Part shown: one piece after another, positions 43,084 through 51,903 of the stretch
How the letters are laid out: every line of letters begins with the position of its first letter
Position numbering within the stretch: position 1 is the first letter of the stretch
Assembly: GCA_965660945.1 (NCBI GenBank)
Contig: CBFIBS010000005.1
Span: 62,001-126,000, forward strand
Origin: UBA7985 sp002711265
GTDB taxonomy: Bacteria > Pseudomonadota > Alphaproteobacteria > UBA7985
Reading direction: 5' to 3'
Length of the DNA: 64,000 nucleotides
Made by a program: the position numbers and the translations under genes
Notes under the pieces: model-generated
What the model saw: the letters and a program-made list of their open reading frames with translations, nothing else
Told to the model about the DNA's origin: nothing
The model's database searches: none

Positions 43084-45150
43084 TCAGGCCGTTTCAGCCA
43101 GTTCAGCCCGCGGCTCGGTTTCTGGGTCCACCCCGAGATCAGGGGCAGGACCACGGGTGGTCTCTGGCTCATCTGCGCCCGCATCTGCTCTCGCTCCCGA
43201 GTCTGCGTGCTGAACCAGGTCATTGTCTGGCTTCGCCTGTGGTTGCTGGGTCGCCCTGTTGCCCTGCCGCCGGCGCACAAATTGCAGCAGCGCACCGAGT
43301 GCTGCCGGGGTCATGCCCTGGATCCGCGAAGCACGGTCCAGTGTTTCCGGGCGGGCGGCCTCGAGCTTTTCTCGGATCTCGTTGGACAGTGAGCCGATGG
43401 CAGCATAGTCGAGGTCCGACGGCAGATGGATTTCCTGCTCCGAGCGCAGAGCGGCGACTTCCTGCTCCTGTCGGTCGAGATAGCCGGCGTAGACGGCAGC
43501 GATCTCGATCTGTTCAGCCACGTCAGCGCGCAGACCTTGCAGCGCCGGGAAGGCAACTTCGAGCTGGCTCAGGTCCACAGTTTTCATCGACAGCATATCG
43601 AGTGCATTGCGGGGACGACCATCGAGCTTAACTGGAAAACCTTGCGCCGCCCAGGCGTTGGGACTCTGGCTCAGGCTCTGGAACCGCTCGAAACCATCTG
43701 CAATGGCGGCCTGTTTCACGTGAAACGCCTCGGCGCGGGACAGTCGGATCAGGCCCAGCTCCAAACCCAGCGGTGTCAGCCGTTGATCAGCATTATCGGC
43801 GCGCAGCCGCAAGCGGAATTCTGCCCGGCTGGTGAACATTCGGTAGGGCTCTGCCGTACCGCGGGTCACCAGATCGTCAATCATCACCCCGATGTAGCCT
43901 TCGTGCCGCCCGATCCGGAGGCGTTCCTCTCCACCACCCGCCTGCAGCGCGGCGTTGGCACCCGCCACAAGGCCCTGCGCCGCCGCTTCTTCGTAGCCCG
44001 TGGTGCCGTTGATCTGCCCGGCGAGGAACAACCCTGGCACCCGCTTGGTCTGCAGCGTGTCCTGCAGCTCGCGCGCGTCGACGAAATCGTACTCCACGGC
44101 ATAGCCGGGCCGGATGATCCGGGCGCGCTCCAACCCGGGGATTGTGGCCAGCATGGCGGCCTGAACCCTTGCTGGCAGCGACGTGGAAATGCCGTTCGGG
44201 TAGACTGTGTGATCGTCAAGGCCTTCCGGTTCCAGGAAAATCTGGTGCCGCGGCTTATCGGCAAAACGCACCACCTTGTCCTCGATTGAGGGACAATAGC
44301 GCGGGCCGTGCCCGTCTATTGCGCCCGAGTAGACCGCTGAAAGGTGGAGATTTTCCTCGATCAGGCTGTGGGTTGCGGGGGTGGTGAAGGTAACCCCGCA
44401 GTCCAGCTGTGGCACGGTGATCTGATCGGTCATGGTCGAAAACGGCACCAGCACCGCATCCGGCGGCTGCATGTCCAGCCCGGCCCAGTCGATGGTGCGC
44501 CCATCCAGCCGTGCTGGCGTCCCGGTTTTGAGGCGACCCAGCGCGAACCCAAGACGGTCGATGGTCTCGGCCAGCGCCACGGACGGCGCTTCCCCGGCCC
44601 GCCCCTCAAAGGCAACAGCATCGCCGACAAAGGTCTTGCCGCGCAGGAAGGTGCCGGTGGTGATCACCAGCGCGGACGCCGCGATCTCCACCCCCCGATC
44701 GATGGTCAGCCCGGCCATCTTACCACTTTCGTCAAGGATAATGTCGTCGGCCCCGGCCTCGATCACGGTCAGCCGGCTCTCTGCCTGCAACAGGGCCTGG
44801 ATGGCCTCGCGGTACAAGCGCCGGTCGGCTTGCGATCGCGGTCCCCGGACCGCCGGGCCCTTGGAGGCATTAAGCATGCGGAACTGGATACCCGCCTGGT
44901 CGATGGCACGGCCCATCAGGCCATCGAGCGCATCAATTTCCCGGACCAGATGACCCTTACCCAGACCGCCGATCGCGGGGTTACAAGACATCTCACCCAC
45001 CGTCTGCCACTGGTGGGTCACCAGCCCGACCTCTGCCCCCAGCCGCGCAGCGGCGGCGGCGGCCTCGGTGCCAGCGTGCCCACCGCCGACGACGATCACG
45101 TCGAAGCGCAGGCCCGAGGGCAAGGAGTGATCGCGGGCGTAGAGTTTCAC
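43084..45150 (-). CDS. mnmG: tRNA uridine-34 carboxymethylaminomethyl enzyme MnmG (GidA)
   Basis: MnmG, with MnmE, installs the cmnm5 group at U34 of certain tRNAs. The start is the GTG at 45150-45148 inside a parS palindrome, with AGGAG upstream; the protein then begins K-L-Y-A-R-D and reaches V-V-G-G-G-H-A-G-T-E near residue 20 (FAD). It continues G-L-G-K-G-H-L-V-R-E-I-D-A-L-D-G, C-P-S-I-E-D-K and P-A-R-V-Q-A-A-M. At 688 residues it is about 60 longer than usual: after the normal end (A-A-L-G-A-L-L-Q-F) comes an Asp/Glu/Pro/Ala-rich tail. It contains a second parS at 43712-43727. Confidence 0.95.
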   Translation of the reverse strand: MKLYARDHSLPSGLRFDVIVVGGGHAGTEAAAAAARLGAEVGLVTHQWQTVGEMSCNPAIGGLGKGHLVREIDALDGLMGRAIDQAGIQFRMLNASKGPAVRGPRSQADRRLYREAIQALLQAESRLTVIEAGADDIILDESGKMAGLTIDRGVEIAASALVITTGTFLRGKTFVGDAVAFEGRAGEAPSVALAETIDRLGFALGRLKTGTPARLDGRTIDWAGLDMQPPDAVLVPFSTMTDQITVPQLDCGVTFTTPATHSLIEENLHLSAVYSGAIDGHGPRYCPSIEDKVVRFADKPRHQIFLEPEGLDDHTVYPNGISTSLPARVQAAMLATIPGLERARIIRPGYAVEYDFVDARELQDTLQTKRVPGLFLAGQINGTTGYEEAAAQGLVAGANAALQAGGGEERLRIGRHEGYIGVMIDDLVTRGTAEPYRMFTSRAEFRLRLRADNADQRLTPLGLELGLIRLSRAEAFHVKQAAIADGFERFQSLSQSPNAWAAQGFPVKLDGRPRNALDMLSMKTVDLSQLEVAFPALQGLRADVAEQIEIAAVYAGYLDRQEQEVAALRSEQEIHLPSDLDYAAIGSLSNEIREKLEAARPETLDRASRIQGMTPAALGALLQFVRRRQGNRATQQPQAKPDNDLVQHADSGARADAGADEPETTRGPAPDLGVDPETEPRAELAETA
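43712..43727 (+). promoter_or_regulatory. parS site within mnmG
   Basis: TGTTTCACGTGAAACG matches the parS consensus TGTTTCACGTGAAACA in 15 of 16 bases. It lies in the coding sequence of mnmG, about 2.2 kb from parB. Confidence 0.9.
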
Positions 45151-45158
45151 GTGAAACA
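45143..45158 (+). promoter_or_regulatory. parS site overlapping the mnmG start codon
   Basis: AGTTTCACGTGAAACA matches parS in 15 of 16 bases. On the minus strand the central CACGTG supplies the GTG start codon of mnmG, so ParB binding and translation initiation share the same bases. Confidence 0.9.
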
Positions 45159-45181
45159 GCTCCTGAAGGGCTAAAAGTGGC

Positions 45182-46585
45182 TCATTTGCCGATGCAGAAC
45201 CGACTGAAGATATGATCGAGCACGTCCTCAACATCAACCGCGCCGGTAATCCGCCCAAGCGCAGCAGAGGCCTCACGCATGCATTCAGCCAGCAGCGCCA
45301 GCTCATCCTCGGCCTGGGCCTGCTCCAGCGCAGCAACGGCCGCCCCGACGTGGAAGGCGTGCCGCTCGCGGCCCATGGGCAGCAGGACGTCGAGCGAAGC
45401 CCCGTCCCCCAATAGCGCCGCCTGCACCCCATCGAGCACAGCCTGTAGCCCTTCACCCGTTACCACCGACACACCCAGCGGCCCAGCCTGCCGACTGGTC
45501 GGGTCTGGGCTGACGCGCCAGAGATCCTGCTTGGTGGCCACACGCAGCAGGCGCGCCGCATCCAGCCGGTCAGCGATCTCGGGCGCTTCACCGCGCTCAT
45601 CGATCAGCCACAGCACGAGATCCGCCTGCTCTGCGGCCTGGAGCGCGCGGTCGACGCCCATGGCCTCGATAGTGTCGCGGGTCTCGCGCAGGCCCGCTGT
45701 ATCGATGAAATTCACCAGAAACCCACCCAGATCCACCGGCACTGATATCGTGTCCCGGGTGGTTCCGGCAATGTCCGTCACGATGGCCACATCCCGCGCA
45801 GCAAGCGCGTTGAGCAGGGAAGATTTGCCGACATTGGGCCGGCCCACCAGCGCAACGCTGTAGCCGTCTCGCACCCGAGCCGCCAATCGGTGCGAGGCCT
45901 CGGTGCGGGACGACATCTCTGCAGCCAGCGCGCCGGCCCGCGCCCTGACGGTCGGAAAGAAGCCTTCCGGCAGGTCTTCATCCGGAAAGTCGATCCAGGC
46001 CTCCGTTTCCGCGCGCAAGGCGATGATATCCGCCCGCCAATCTTCCACCTGCTGCGAAAGTGCGCCCCCAAGCTGCCGCAGCGACAGCCGCCGCTGGGCT
46101 TCCGTCTGGGCATCGATGAGGTCGCCTAAACCTTCGACAGCCGCAAGGTCGAGTTTGCCGCGCAGAAAGGCCCGCTGCGTGAACTCACCAGCTTCCGCGG
46201 GCCGCAAACCGGCGAGCTGCCCCAGCCGCGACAGAACCGCGCGCACCACGGCTGGAGACCCGTGAACGTGCAGCTCGACCACGTCTTCGCCGGTAAAGGA
46301 GCGCTGGCCGGGAAACCAGGCCACCATGGCCTCGTCGAGCACCCCGCCTTCAGCGTCGAAGAGATCGGCGCGCCGCAAAACCCTTGGCGCCGGAAGGGAT
46401 CGCTTTGGCCCACTCGAGGTCCCAGGCTTCGCGCTATCGACGTTGCCGCCGTCAGCGCTTCCACCACTGCTGGACAGGAGCGCCACGAGCGCAGCCCCCG
46501 CTGCGGGACCAGAGACGCGGACCACGGCCACACCCGCGCGGCCACCGCCGGACGAGAGGGCGAATATGGTATCCGAAGCACTCAC
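45182..46585 (-). CDS. mnmE: tRNA modification GTPase MnmE
   Basis: MnmE is the GTPase partner of MnmG. The 467-residue protein has the N-terminal folate-binding domain (D-T-I-F-A-L-S-S-G-G-G-R-A-G). The G domain has G-R-P-N-V-G-K-S-S near residue 248, D-T-A-G-L-R-E-T and A-T-K-Q-D. The C-terminus is the diagnostic F-C-I-G-K. An insertion after the first 40 residues (S-S-S-G-G-S-A-D-G-G-N) is Ser/Gly-rich. It ends about 30 bases before the mnmG start, so the two are surely cotranscribed. Confidence 0.96.
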   Translation of the reverse strand: MSASDTIFALSSGGGRAGVAVVRVSGPAAGAALVALLSSSGGSADGGNVDSAKPGTSSGPKRSLPAPRVLRRADLFDAEGGVLDEAMVAWFPGQRSFTGEDVVELHVHGSPAVVRAVLSRLGQLAGLRPAEAGEFTQRAFLRGKLDLAAVEGLGDLIDAQTEAQRRLSLRQLGGALSQQVEDWRADIIALRAETEAWIDFPDEDLPEGFFPTVRARAGALAAEMSSRTEASHRLAARVRDGYSVALVGRPNVGKSSLLNALAARDVAIVTDIAGTTRDTISVPVDLGGFLVNFIDTAGLRETRDTIEAMGVDRALQAAEQADLVLWLIDERGEAPEIADRLDAARLLRVATKQDLWRVSPDPTSRQAGPLGVSVVTGEGLQAVLDGVQAALLGDGASLDVLLPMGRERHAFHVGAAVAALEQAQAEDELALLAECMREASAALGRITGAVDVEDVLDHIFSRFCIGK

Positions 46586-46634
46586 GTTGCGATCAGCCTG
46601 CTACCCTCCGGTCACGGTTGAGGGGCCGGGGCCG

Positions 46635-47891
46635 CTACTGGTTCATGGAGAGGAAGAAATCCTCGTTCGACTTGGAGGTCCGCAGCTTGTCCAGCAGGAA
46701 CTCCATGGCGTCGACCGGCCCCATCGGCATCAGGATCCGGCGCAGAACCCACATTTTGGCCAGCTCGCCGCGCTCGACCAGCTGTTCCTCTTTCCGGGTG
46801 CCGGATGCGCCGATATCGATCGCGGGATAGGTCCGCTTGTCGGCCAGCTTGCGGTCGAGAACGATTTCAGAGTTACCCGTGCCCTTGAATTCCTCGAAGA
46901 TCACCTTGTCCATCATCGAGCCGGTATCAATCAGCGCCGTGCCGACGATGGTCAGCGAGCCGCCTTCCTCGATGTTCCGCGCCGCGCCGAAGAAGCGCTT
47001 GGGGCGCTGCATGGCGTTGGCGTCAACACCACCGGTCAGGACCTTGCCCGACGACGGCACCACGGTGTTGTATGCCCGCGCCAGTCGCGTGATCGAGTCC
47101 AGCAGAATCACCACGTCTTTCTTGTGTTCGACCAGGCGCTTGGCCCGCTCGATCACCATCTCGGAGACCTGCACGTGGCGGGTCGCCGGCTCGTCAAAGG
47201 TCGAGGAAATGACTTCGCCGTTCACCGAGCGCTGCATATCCGTCACTTCTTCCGGACGCTCATCGATCAGTAGAACGATCAGGTAAGCCTCTGGATTATT
47301 TCGAGAAATACTGTCTGCGATGGTTTGCAGCATCATGGTTTTACCGGTGCGCGGCGGCGCGACGACCAGCGCGCGCTGGCCCTTACCGATGGGGCTGACC
47401 AGGTCGATGACCCGGCCGGTCATGTTCTTGTTGGTCGGGTCTTCGAGCTCGAGCTTGAGCCGCTCATCGGGATAGAGCGGGGTCAGCGAGTCGAAGTTCA
47501 CCCGGGTCCGGGTTGAACCGGGGTCCTCAAAGTTGATGGTGTTGACCTTGCTCAGCGCGAAGTAGCGTTCGTTGTCCCGCGGCGCGTGGATTTCGCCGTC
47601 GACGCTGTCGCCGGTACGCAGGCCAAATTTCCGGATCGTGGTCGGAGAAACGTAGATATCGTCAGCGCCGGCGAGATAGTTGGCTTCAGGCGAGCGCAGA
47701 AAGCCGAACCCGTCCTGCAAGACTTCGATCACCCCGCCGCCGAAAATGGCTTCATCGTTCTCCGCCACTGCTTTGAGGATAGCGAACATCAGCTCCTGCT
47801 TACGCATGGAGGCAACATTATCGATTTCCATATCCTCGGCCATGCCGATGAGCTGGACCGGGGTTTTCTGCTTCAAGTCTTCAAGATGCAT
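46635..47891 (-). CDS. rho: Transcription termination factor Rho
   Basis: Rho is the hexameric RNA helicase that ends transcription at C-rich sites. The 418-residue protein has the N-terminal helical domain (M-H-L-E-D-L-K-Q-K-T-P), the cold-shock RNA-binding domain with G-F-G-F-L-R-S and Y-V-S-P-T, Walker A A-P-P-R-T-G-K-T-M, Q-loop and R-loop (S-S-G-K-V-L-T-G-G-V-D) regions and D-E-R-P-E-E-V. A promoter is visible about 230 bases upstream and leaves a long leader, as known for rho genes that control themselves. Confidence 0.97.
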   Translation of the reverse strand: MHLEDLKQKTPVQLIGMAEDMEIDNVASMRKQELMFAILKAVAENDEAIFGGGVIEVLQDGFGFLRSPEANYLAGADDIYVSPTTIRKFGLRTGDSVDGEIHAPRDNERYFALSKVNTINFEDPGSTRTRVNFDSLTPLYPDERLKLELEDPTNKNMTGRVIDLVSPIGKGQRALVVAPPRTGKTMMLQTIADSISRNNPEAYLIVLLIDERPEEVTDMQRSVNGEVISSTFDEPATRHVQVSEMVIERAKRLVEHKKDVVILLDSITRLARAYNTVVPSSGKVLTGGVDANAMQRPKRFFGAARNIEEGGSLTIVGTALIDTGSMMDKVIFEEFKGTGNSEIVLDRKLADKRTYPAIDIGASGTRKEEQLVERGELAKMWVLRRILMPMGPVDAMEFLLDKLRTSKSNEDFFLSMNQ

Positions 47892-48117
47892 GGGATTTGT
47901 TGGTTATCCGTTTGGGATGAACACGGCCCGCAGACAGACTGATCTCGCGAGCGCGCTCGGCCACAGTAAAGGGCCTGAAAGACAAAACCGAGACGCATGG
48001 ACGCAAAAAAAGAAATCGCTGCGGACATCTCGGCGGGTATCTGGGAGAAGGGTCGCGCCACGAACGGGGGACCATCAGGGAGAACAGCGCGGACGGCCAA
48101 TGGCCTGCGCACACCCC

Positions 48118-48146
48118 GACATAGGCAGACCAGCGGCGACTGTCAA
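48118..48146 (-). promoter_or_regulatory. Sigma-70 promoter for rho
   Basis: On the minus strand TTGACA (48146-48141), a 17-base spacer and TATGTC (48123-48118) face rho. The expected start near 48111 gives a leader of about 220 bases. The rest of 47892-48117 has no gene. Confidence 0.6.
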
Positions 48147-48197
48147 CGCTGGTATAGCGGCGGTCGAGGCGGGCCGACCGTCCAACCGGGCGGGCAA

Positions 48198-48216
48198 GGG
48201 GGCTGAGTCAGCCCCC
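48198..48216 (-). terminator. Perfect palindrome after hemJ
   Basis: GGGGGCTGAGTCAGCCCCC is a perfect inverted repeat 12 bases after the hemJ stop, followed on the minus strand by TTGCCC. It probably ends the hemE-hemJ unit and insulates rho. Confidence 0.65.
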
Positions 48217-48228
48217 TCGATCGACGCC

Positions 48229-48687
48229 TCAGAACAGGCCTTGGAAGGGCTTGATGACCACCAGCGCCACGATCAGAATGATCAGCACAAACGGAATCTC
48301 GTTGAAGATGCGGTAGAAGCGCGACGGTCGCGTGTTGGCGTCCTCGGCAAACTGCCGGATGAAGCGCGACTGGGCCCCGGTCATCCCGCTGAGCACGAAA
48401 ACCAGCACGAACTTGGCGATGAACCAGAATTCACGCGCGGAGGTAATGCCGTTCATCTCCCAATAGACCACCATACCCAACCCAGCGAGCCAGGTGACGG
48501 CCATGGCTGGATTGATGATGGTCCGCAGCAGCCGCCGTTCCATGACCTTGAAGGTCTCGGACTTGTCCGAACCGACCTCTGCATCGGCGTGGTAGACGAA
48601 CAGGCGCGGCAGATAGAGCAACCCGGCCATCCACGCGATCACCGCGACAATATGGAGGGTCTTTAGGGATAGAAACAGCATTTCCAT
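48229..48687 (-). CDS. hemJ: Protoporphyrinogen IX oxidase HemJ
   Basis: HemJ is a heme-binding membrane protein that oxidises protoporphyrinogen IX. The 152-residue protein has four hydrophobic spans, the conserved His in L-K-T-L-H-I-V-A-V-I-A-W-M-A-G near residue 11, L-Y-L-P-R-L-F-V-Y-H, and the second-half motif F-W-F-I-A-K-F-V-L-V-F. The C-terminal R-I-F-N-E-I-P is also conserved. It follows hemE by about 50 bases, a pairing common in Alphaproteobacteria. Confidence 0.93.
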   Translation of the reverse strand: MEMLFLSLKTLHIVAVIAWMAGLLYLPRLFVYHADAEVGSDKSETFKVMERRLLRTIINPAMAVTWLAGLGMVVYWEMNGITSAREFWFIAKFVLVFVLSGMTGAQSRFIRQFAEDANTRPSRFYRIFNEIPFVLIILIVALVVIKPFQGLF

Positions 48688-48738
48688 CGAGATTATTCCT
48701 TATATATCAATGATATAACTATATTCTGGCGCGCGGGT

Positions 48739-49785
48739 TCAGCCCCTGATTGTCTCCAGCACGGCGTGAACGGCGTCAGGATCGGTCTCCTTGAGGATGC
48801 CATGGCCGAGATTGAAAACGTGGCTGCGCGTGCGCGGCACCGCGTCGAGCACAGCCCGGGTCGCGTGCTGGATCTCCCCCCTGCCCGCCAGCAGCCGGCC
48901 CGGATCGAGGTTGCCCTGAATCGCGCTGAACGGCAGCGCCGCAGCCGACGCCAGATCGTCGGCAAAATCAACCTGCAGCGTGACCAGCGGGTGCTGACCG
49001 GCCAGCGCCTGAGCCGCATGGGGTGCGCGCCGGGGGAACAGAATCACCGGAACATTCGGGTGTACCTGGCGGATCCGCGCGGTGACTGCCGCAAGCGGGC
49101 CGGCAGACCAGTCGACCTGCGCCCGTGCATCAAGTGAGCCCGCCCAGCTGTCAAACACCATGACCGCATCAGCGCCGGCGGTAATCTGGGCGATGAGATG
49201 ATCGGCGACCGAGCGGATCAACAAATCCATAAGTGCGCGAAACTGCTCGGGTGCGCCGTAAGCCATGGCTTTGGTCTGCGGATAACTCTTGCTGGCGCCG
49301 CCTTCGATCATATAGGTCGCGAGCGTCCAGGGTGCGCCAGCGAAGCCGATCAACGTGGTCTGGGTTGGCAGCGCGGCACGAATCAGCCCCAGCGCATCGT
49401 AGGCAGGGGCCAACCGGGCAGCGGCCTCACCGCCGTCGAGGTAGTCCATCATGGACGCCTGATCAGGCAGGCCGCCCAGAACCGGGCCTTCGCCAGCGCT
49501 GAAATGCAGGTCCTGCCCAAGCGCCCGGGGAATGGTCAGGATATCGGAGAACAGGATCGAACCATCAAAGCCGTAGCGGCGGATCGGCTGCAAAGTCACT
49601 TCCGTTGCCGCCGCCGGGTCGTCGCAAAGGTCCAGAAATCCGCCTTTGTCCGCGCGCAGCTGCCGGTACTCTGGCAGGTATCGCCCGGCCTGCCGCATCA
49701 GCCAGGCCGGACGCGGCCACTGCGGCTGACCACGCAGGGCGGCAAGGAGCGGTTTCTCAGCGGGGGTTTGCGAGGTCATGGTCAT
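48739..49785 (-). CDS. hemE: Uroporphyrinogen decarboxylase HemE
   Basis: HemE converts uroporphyrinogen III to coproporphyrinogen III. The 348-residue protein has the start signature P-A-W-L-M-R-Q-A-G-R-Y-L-P-E-Y and the substrate-binding Asp in I-L-F-S-D-I-L-T-I-P. G-F-A-G-A-P-W-T-L-A-T-Y-M, V-F-D-S-W-A-G, and Q-G-N-L-D-P follow. ATGs at 49785 and 49779 are both possible. In Caulobacter and relatives hemE borders the replication origin, and here a 600-base gap follows on its 5' side. Confidence 0.97.
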   Translation of the reverse strand: MTMTSQTPAEKPLLAALRGQPQWPRPAWLMRQAGRYLPEYRQLRADKGGFLDLCDDPAAATEVTLQPIRRYGFDGSILFSDILTIPRALGQDLHFSAGEGPVLGGLPDQASMMDYLDGGEAAARLAPAYDALGLIRAALPTQTTLIGFAGAPWTLATYMIEGGASKSYPQTKAMAYGAPEQFRALMDLLIRSVADHLIAQITAGADAVMVFDSWAGSLDARAQVDWSAGPLAAVTARIRQVHPNVPVILFPRRAPHAAQALAGQHPLVTLQVDFADDLASAAALPFSAIQGNLDPGRLLAGRGEIQHATRAVLDAVPRTRSHVFNLGHGILKETDPDAVHAVLETIRG

Positions 49786-49898
49786 GAACTGCGCGGTTGG
49801 CGCGGAAAAGACAAGGCGGGCGTGCTCAAAGCTGGATCAGGCCAAATGCACGACCAACGCCGTGACATGCCGGATCAGTTGCAGGCTTAATCGCTCCG

Positions 49899-50252
49899 CC
49901 CAAACAAAACAAAGTTTAAAAAATAGGATGTTGATGTGGTTGTTCAGGGCCAAAACTGGGGATTATTGCTTTTCCCGGACTTTCCCACATTCGGACGACT
50001 CTGGCATTATGCGACGGACAGCGGAAGAAGATGGCCTTGAATCCGCTGGCAAACATCCGGATGAGACGTGTGGATTTGCGTTAGCAGATTGCCCTGATCA
50101 GATCACTTGTCCGATGGATTCACAGGCACTCGAGAATTCTCATCCACGGTTGAAAACGGGACTGTGAACGGCAAACTGTCCCCGGTATAAGAAGACCACT
50201 CAGACCCATCCCCAACTTGAGGCATGGGTTAGGCACAGGCTGATCTGGATAA
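49899..50252. other. Candidate chromosomal replication origin, hemE/maf gap
   Basis: The 600-base divergent gap (49786-50386) holds an AT-rich tract at 49901-49925 and several DnaA-box-like 9-mers: TCTGGATAA at 50244 (8 of 9), TTTCCCACA at 49981, TGTGGATTT at 50069 and TCATCCACG at 50140 (each 7 of 9). GATC and GANTC (methylation-type) sites are also present. There is no convincing ORF. The position beside hemE and two parS sites 5-6 kb away support the call. No perfect DnaA box is present, which keeps confidence moderate. Confidence 0.55.
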
Positions 50253-50386
50253 GTCGCATAATCTGAAGGACTCGAGTCGCGCCTGACGACGGTTTCTAAC
50301 CCGGTCCGAAAGTCGGGCTGGGCGCTGAAACGACGACCGAACGGACCGGTGACCGAACCAGAATGACGATCGAAAGGGCGCCCGCC

Positions 50387-51049
50387 ATGGACGACTACGA
50401 GGATTTCCCCCTACCGCCGCAGCTGGGCTGGATGGGCGATCAACCACTGTTGCTCGCTTCGGCTTCACAGACCCGGATGGCCATGCTGATCGATGCCGGC
50501 CTGCCGATCATGGTCGCGCCCTCCGATATCGATGAATCGGTGATCAAGCAGCGCGTGCGCAGCGAGGGCGGGGCGGCCAGCGAGGCTGCAGCGGAACTGG
50601 CCGAAGCCAAGGCTGCCACTGTCTCCCGCGCGCATCCCGGGCAGATCACCGTCGGTGCTGATCAGATCCTCGTGCTCGAAGATGAGCAGGGTCAGGAAAT
50701 CTGGTTCGATAAGCCCGAAGACCGGGGCCAGGCGCACCAGACCCTGCAGACCCTCAGCGGCAAGACCCACCGGCTGATGACCGCAACGGCCGTCTGTCTG
50801 GATGGCGAGATCCGCTGGTCGTCGCTGACCTCGCCGAAGCTGAGCATGCGCGCACTCTCCGATACCTTCATCTGGGCCTATCTGGACACGCTGGGCGATG
50901 AGGCGCTGTGGTCGGTCGGCGCCTATCAGCTCGAAGGGCTGGGCAGCCAGCTGTTCGAGAGCGTCGAGGGCGACTTTTTCACCATTTTGGGGCTGGATCT
51001 GACCGGACTGCTGCAGCACTTCCGCGATAACCGGGCTCTGCTGGCCTGA
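50387..51049 (+). CDS. maf: Maf-family nucleoside triphosphate pyrophosphatase
   Basis: Maf hydrolyses noncanonical or modified NTPs. The ATG at 50387 is preferred because AAAGG lies 9 bases upstream; the ATG at 50363 is in frame. The 220-residue protein opens L-L-L-A-S-A-S-Q-T-R-M-A-M-L and has V-A-P-S-D-I-D-E-S, T-V-G-A-D-Q-I-L and L-S-G-K-T-H-R-L. The last part has V-G-A-Y-Q-L-E-G-L-G. It is first in the forward run maf-aroE-coaE-dnaQ. Confidence 0.9.
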   Translation: MDDYEDFPLPPQLGWMGDQPLLLASASQTRMAMLIDAGLPIMVAPSDIDESVIKQRVRSEGGAASEAAAELAEAKAATVSRAHPGQITVGADQILVLEDEQGQEIWFDKPEDRGQAHQTLQTLSGKTHRLMTATAVCLDGEIRWSSLTSPKLSMRALSDTFIWAYLDTLGDEALWSVGAYQLEGLGSQLFESVEGDFFTILGLDLTGLLQHFRDNRALLA

Positions 51050-51051
51050 TC

Positions 51052-51900
51052 ATGCGTGGACAGCCCCTTCGAGCGGCCGTAGTCGGCCATCCGATCAGCC
51101 ACAGCCAGTCTCCATCGATCCACGGACATTGGCTGGAACAGTCCGGCATCGCCGGGCGCTATGGCATGCTGGACTTTGAGCCGGAGCTCTTCGAGCGCAA
51201 GATCAGAGCGCTGGTCGAGCAGGGCTATCAGGGCGTGAACGTGACCGTACCCTTCAAAGAAGCCGCGCTGGCGCTGGCCGACGATGCCGACGCCACCGCC
51301 CACCGGATCGGCGCGGCGAACACGCTGGTTTTCAGCGATGGTCGGATCACCGCCCGTAACACGGACGCCTACGGTTTCTGGGAAAACCTGCGCCCGGCCC
51401 TGAGTGACGGTGTGCCGGACCGCGCTGTCGTGCTGGGGGCAGGGGGCGCCGCACGCGCCGTGCTGGTGGCGCTGCAGGATCAGGGGGTGGGCCGCATCTG
51501 GTTGGCGAACCGGACCCTGAGCCGGGCGCAGGGCCTCGCCACAGAGCTGGCCCAGGGCGCCCAGATCGAAGCGTTGGACTGGGGCGCTGCCGAGGACCTG
51601 CTCGAACAGGAGGCCATGCCGCTGATCATCAACACCTCCTCGCGCGGGATGAAGGGCGAAAACCCAATCACCTGTGGGCTGGCGGCGCAGGGGCCGGGCA
51701 CCATCGTCAATGACATTGTCTATAACCCGCTACAGACCGCGCTGCTCGAAACTGCCGCAGAGCGGGGTTGCCGGATCGTCGATGGTCTGGGCATGCTCTT
51801 GCATCAGGCGCGCCCGGCGTTTCAGGCCTTCTTCGGCGCGCGGGTCGAGGTCGACGCCGGCCTGCGTCAGAAGGTCGAGCGCAACATGGGATTAGTCTGA
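51052..51900 (+). CDS. aroE: Shikimate dehydrogenase AroE
   Basis: AroE reduces 3-dehydroshikimate to shikimate with NADPH. The 282-residue protein begins A-A-V-V-G-H-P-I-S-H-S-Q-S-P near residue 8. It has the catalytic Lys in N-V-T-V-P-F-K-E, N-T-D-A-Y-G-F, and the NADP loop G-A-G-G-A-A-R-A followed by N-R-T (phosphate-binding). It starts 2 bases after maf and ends 3 bases before coaE, so it is translationally coupled to both. Confidence 0.96.
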   Translation: MRGQPLRAAVVGHPISHSQSPSIHGHWLEQSGIAGRYGMLDFEPELFERKIRALVEQGYQGVNVTVPFKEAALALADDADATAHRIGAANTLVFSDGRITARNTDAYGFWENLRPALSDGVPDRAVVLGAGGAARAVLVALQDQGVGRIWLANRTLSRAQGLATELAQGAQIEALDWGAAEDLLEQEAMPLIINTSSRGMKGENPITCGLAAQGPGTIVNDIVYNPLQTALLETAAERGCRIVDGLGMLLHQARPAFQAFFGARVEVDAGLRQKVERNMGLV

Positions 51901-51903
51901 ATA

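Noticed and set aside
45151..45456. Upstream extension of the mnmG frame
   Set aside because: It overlaps the mnmE coding end in another frame, and its residues (many Arg, Trp, Ser, Cys) are unlike MnmG. The GTG in parS has a good AGGAG.
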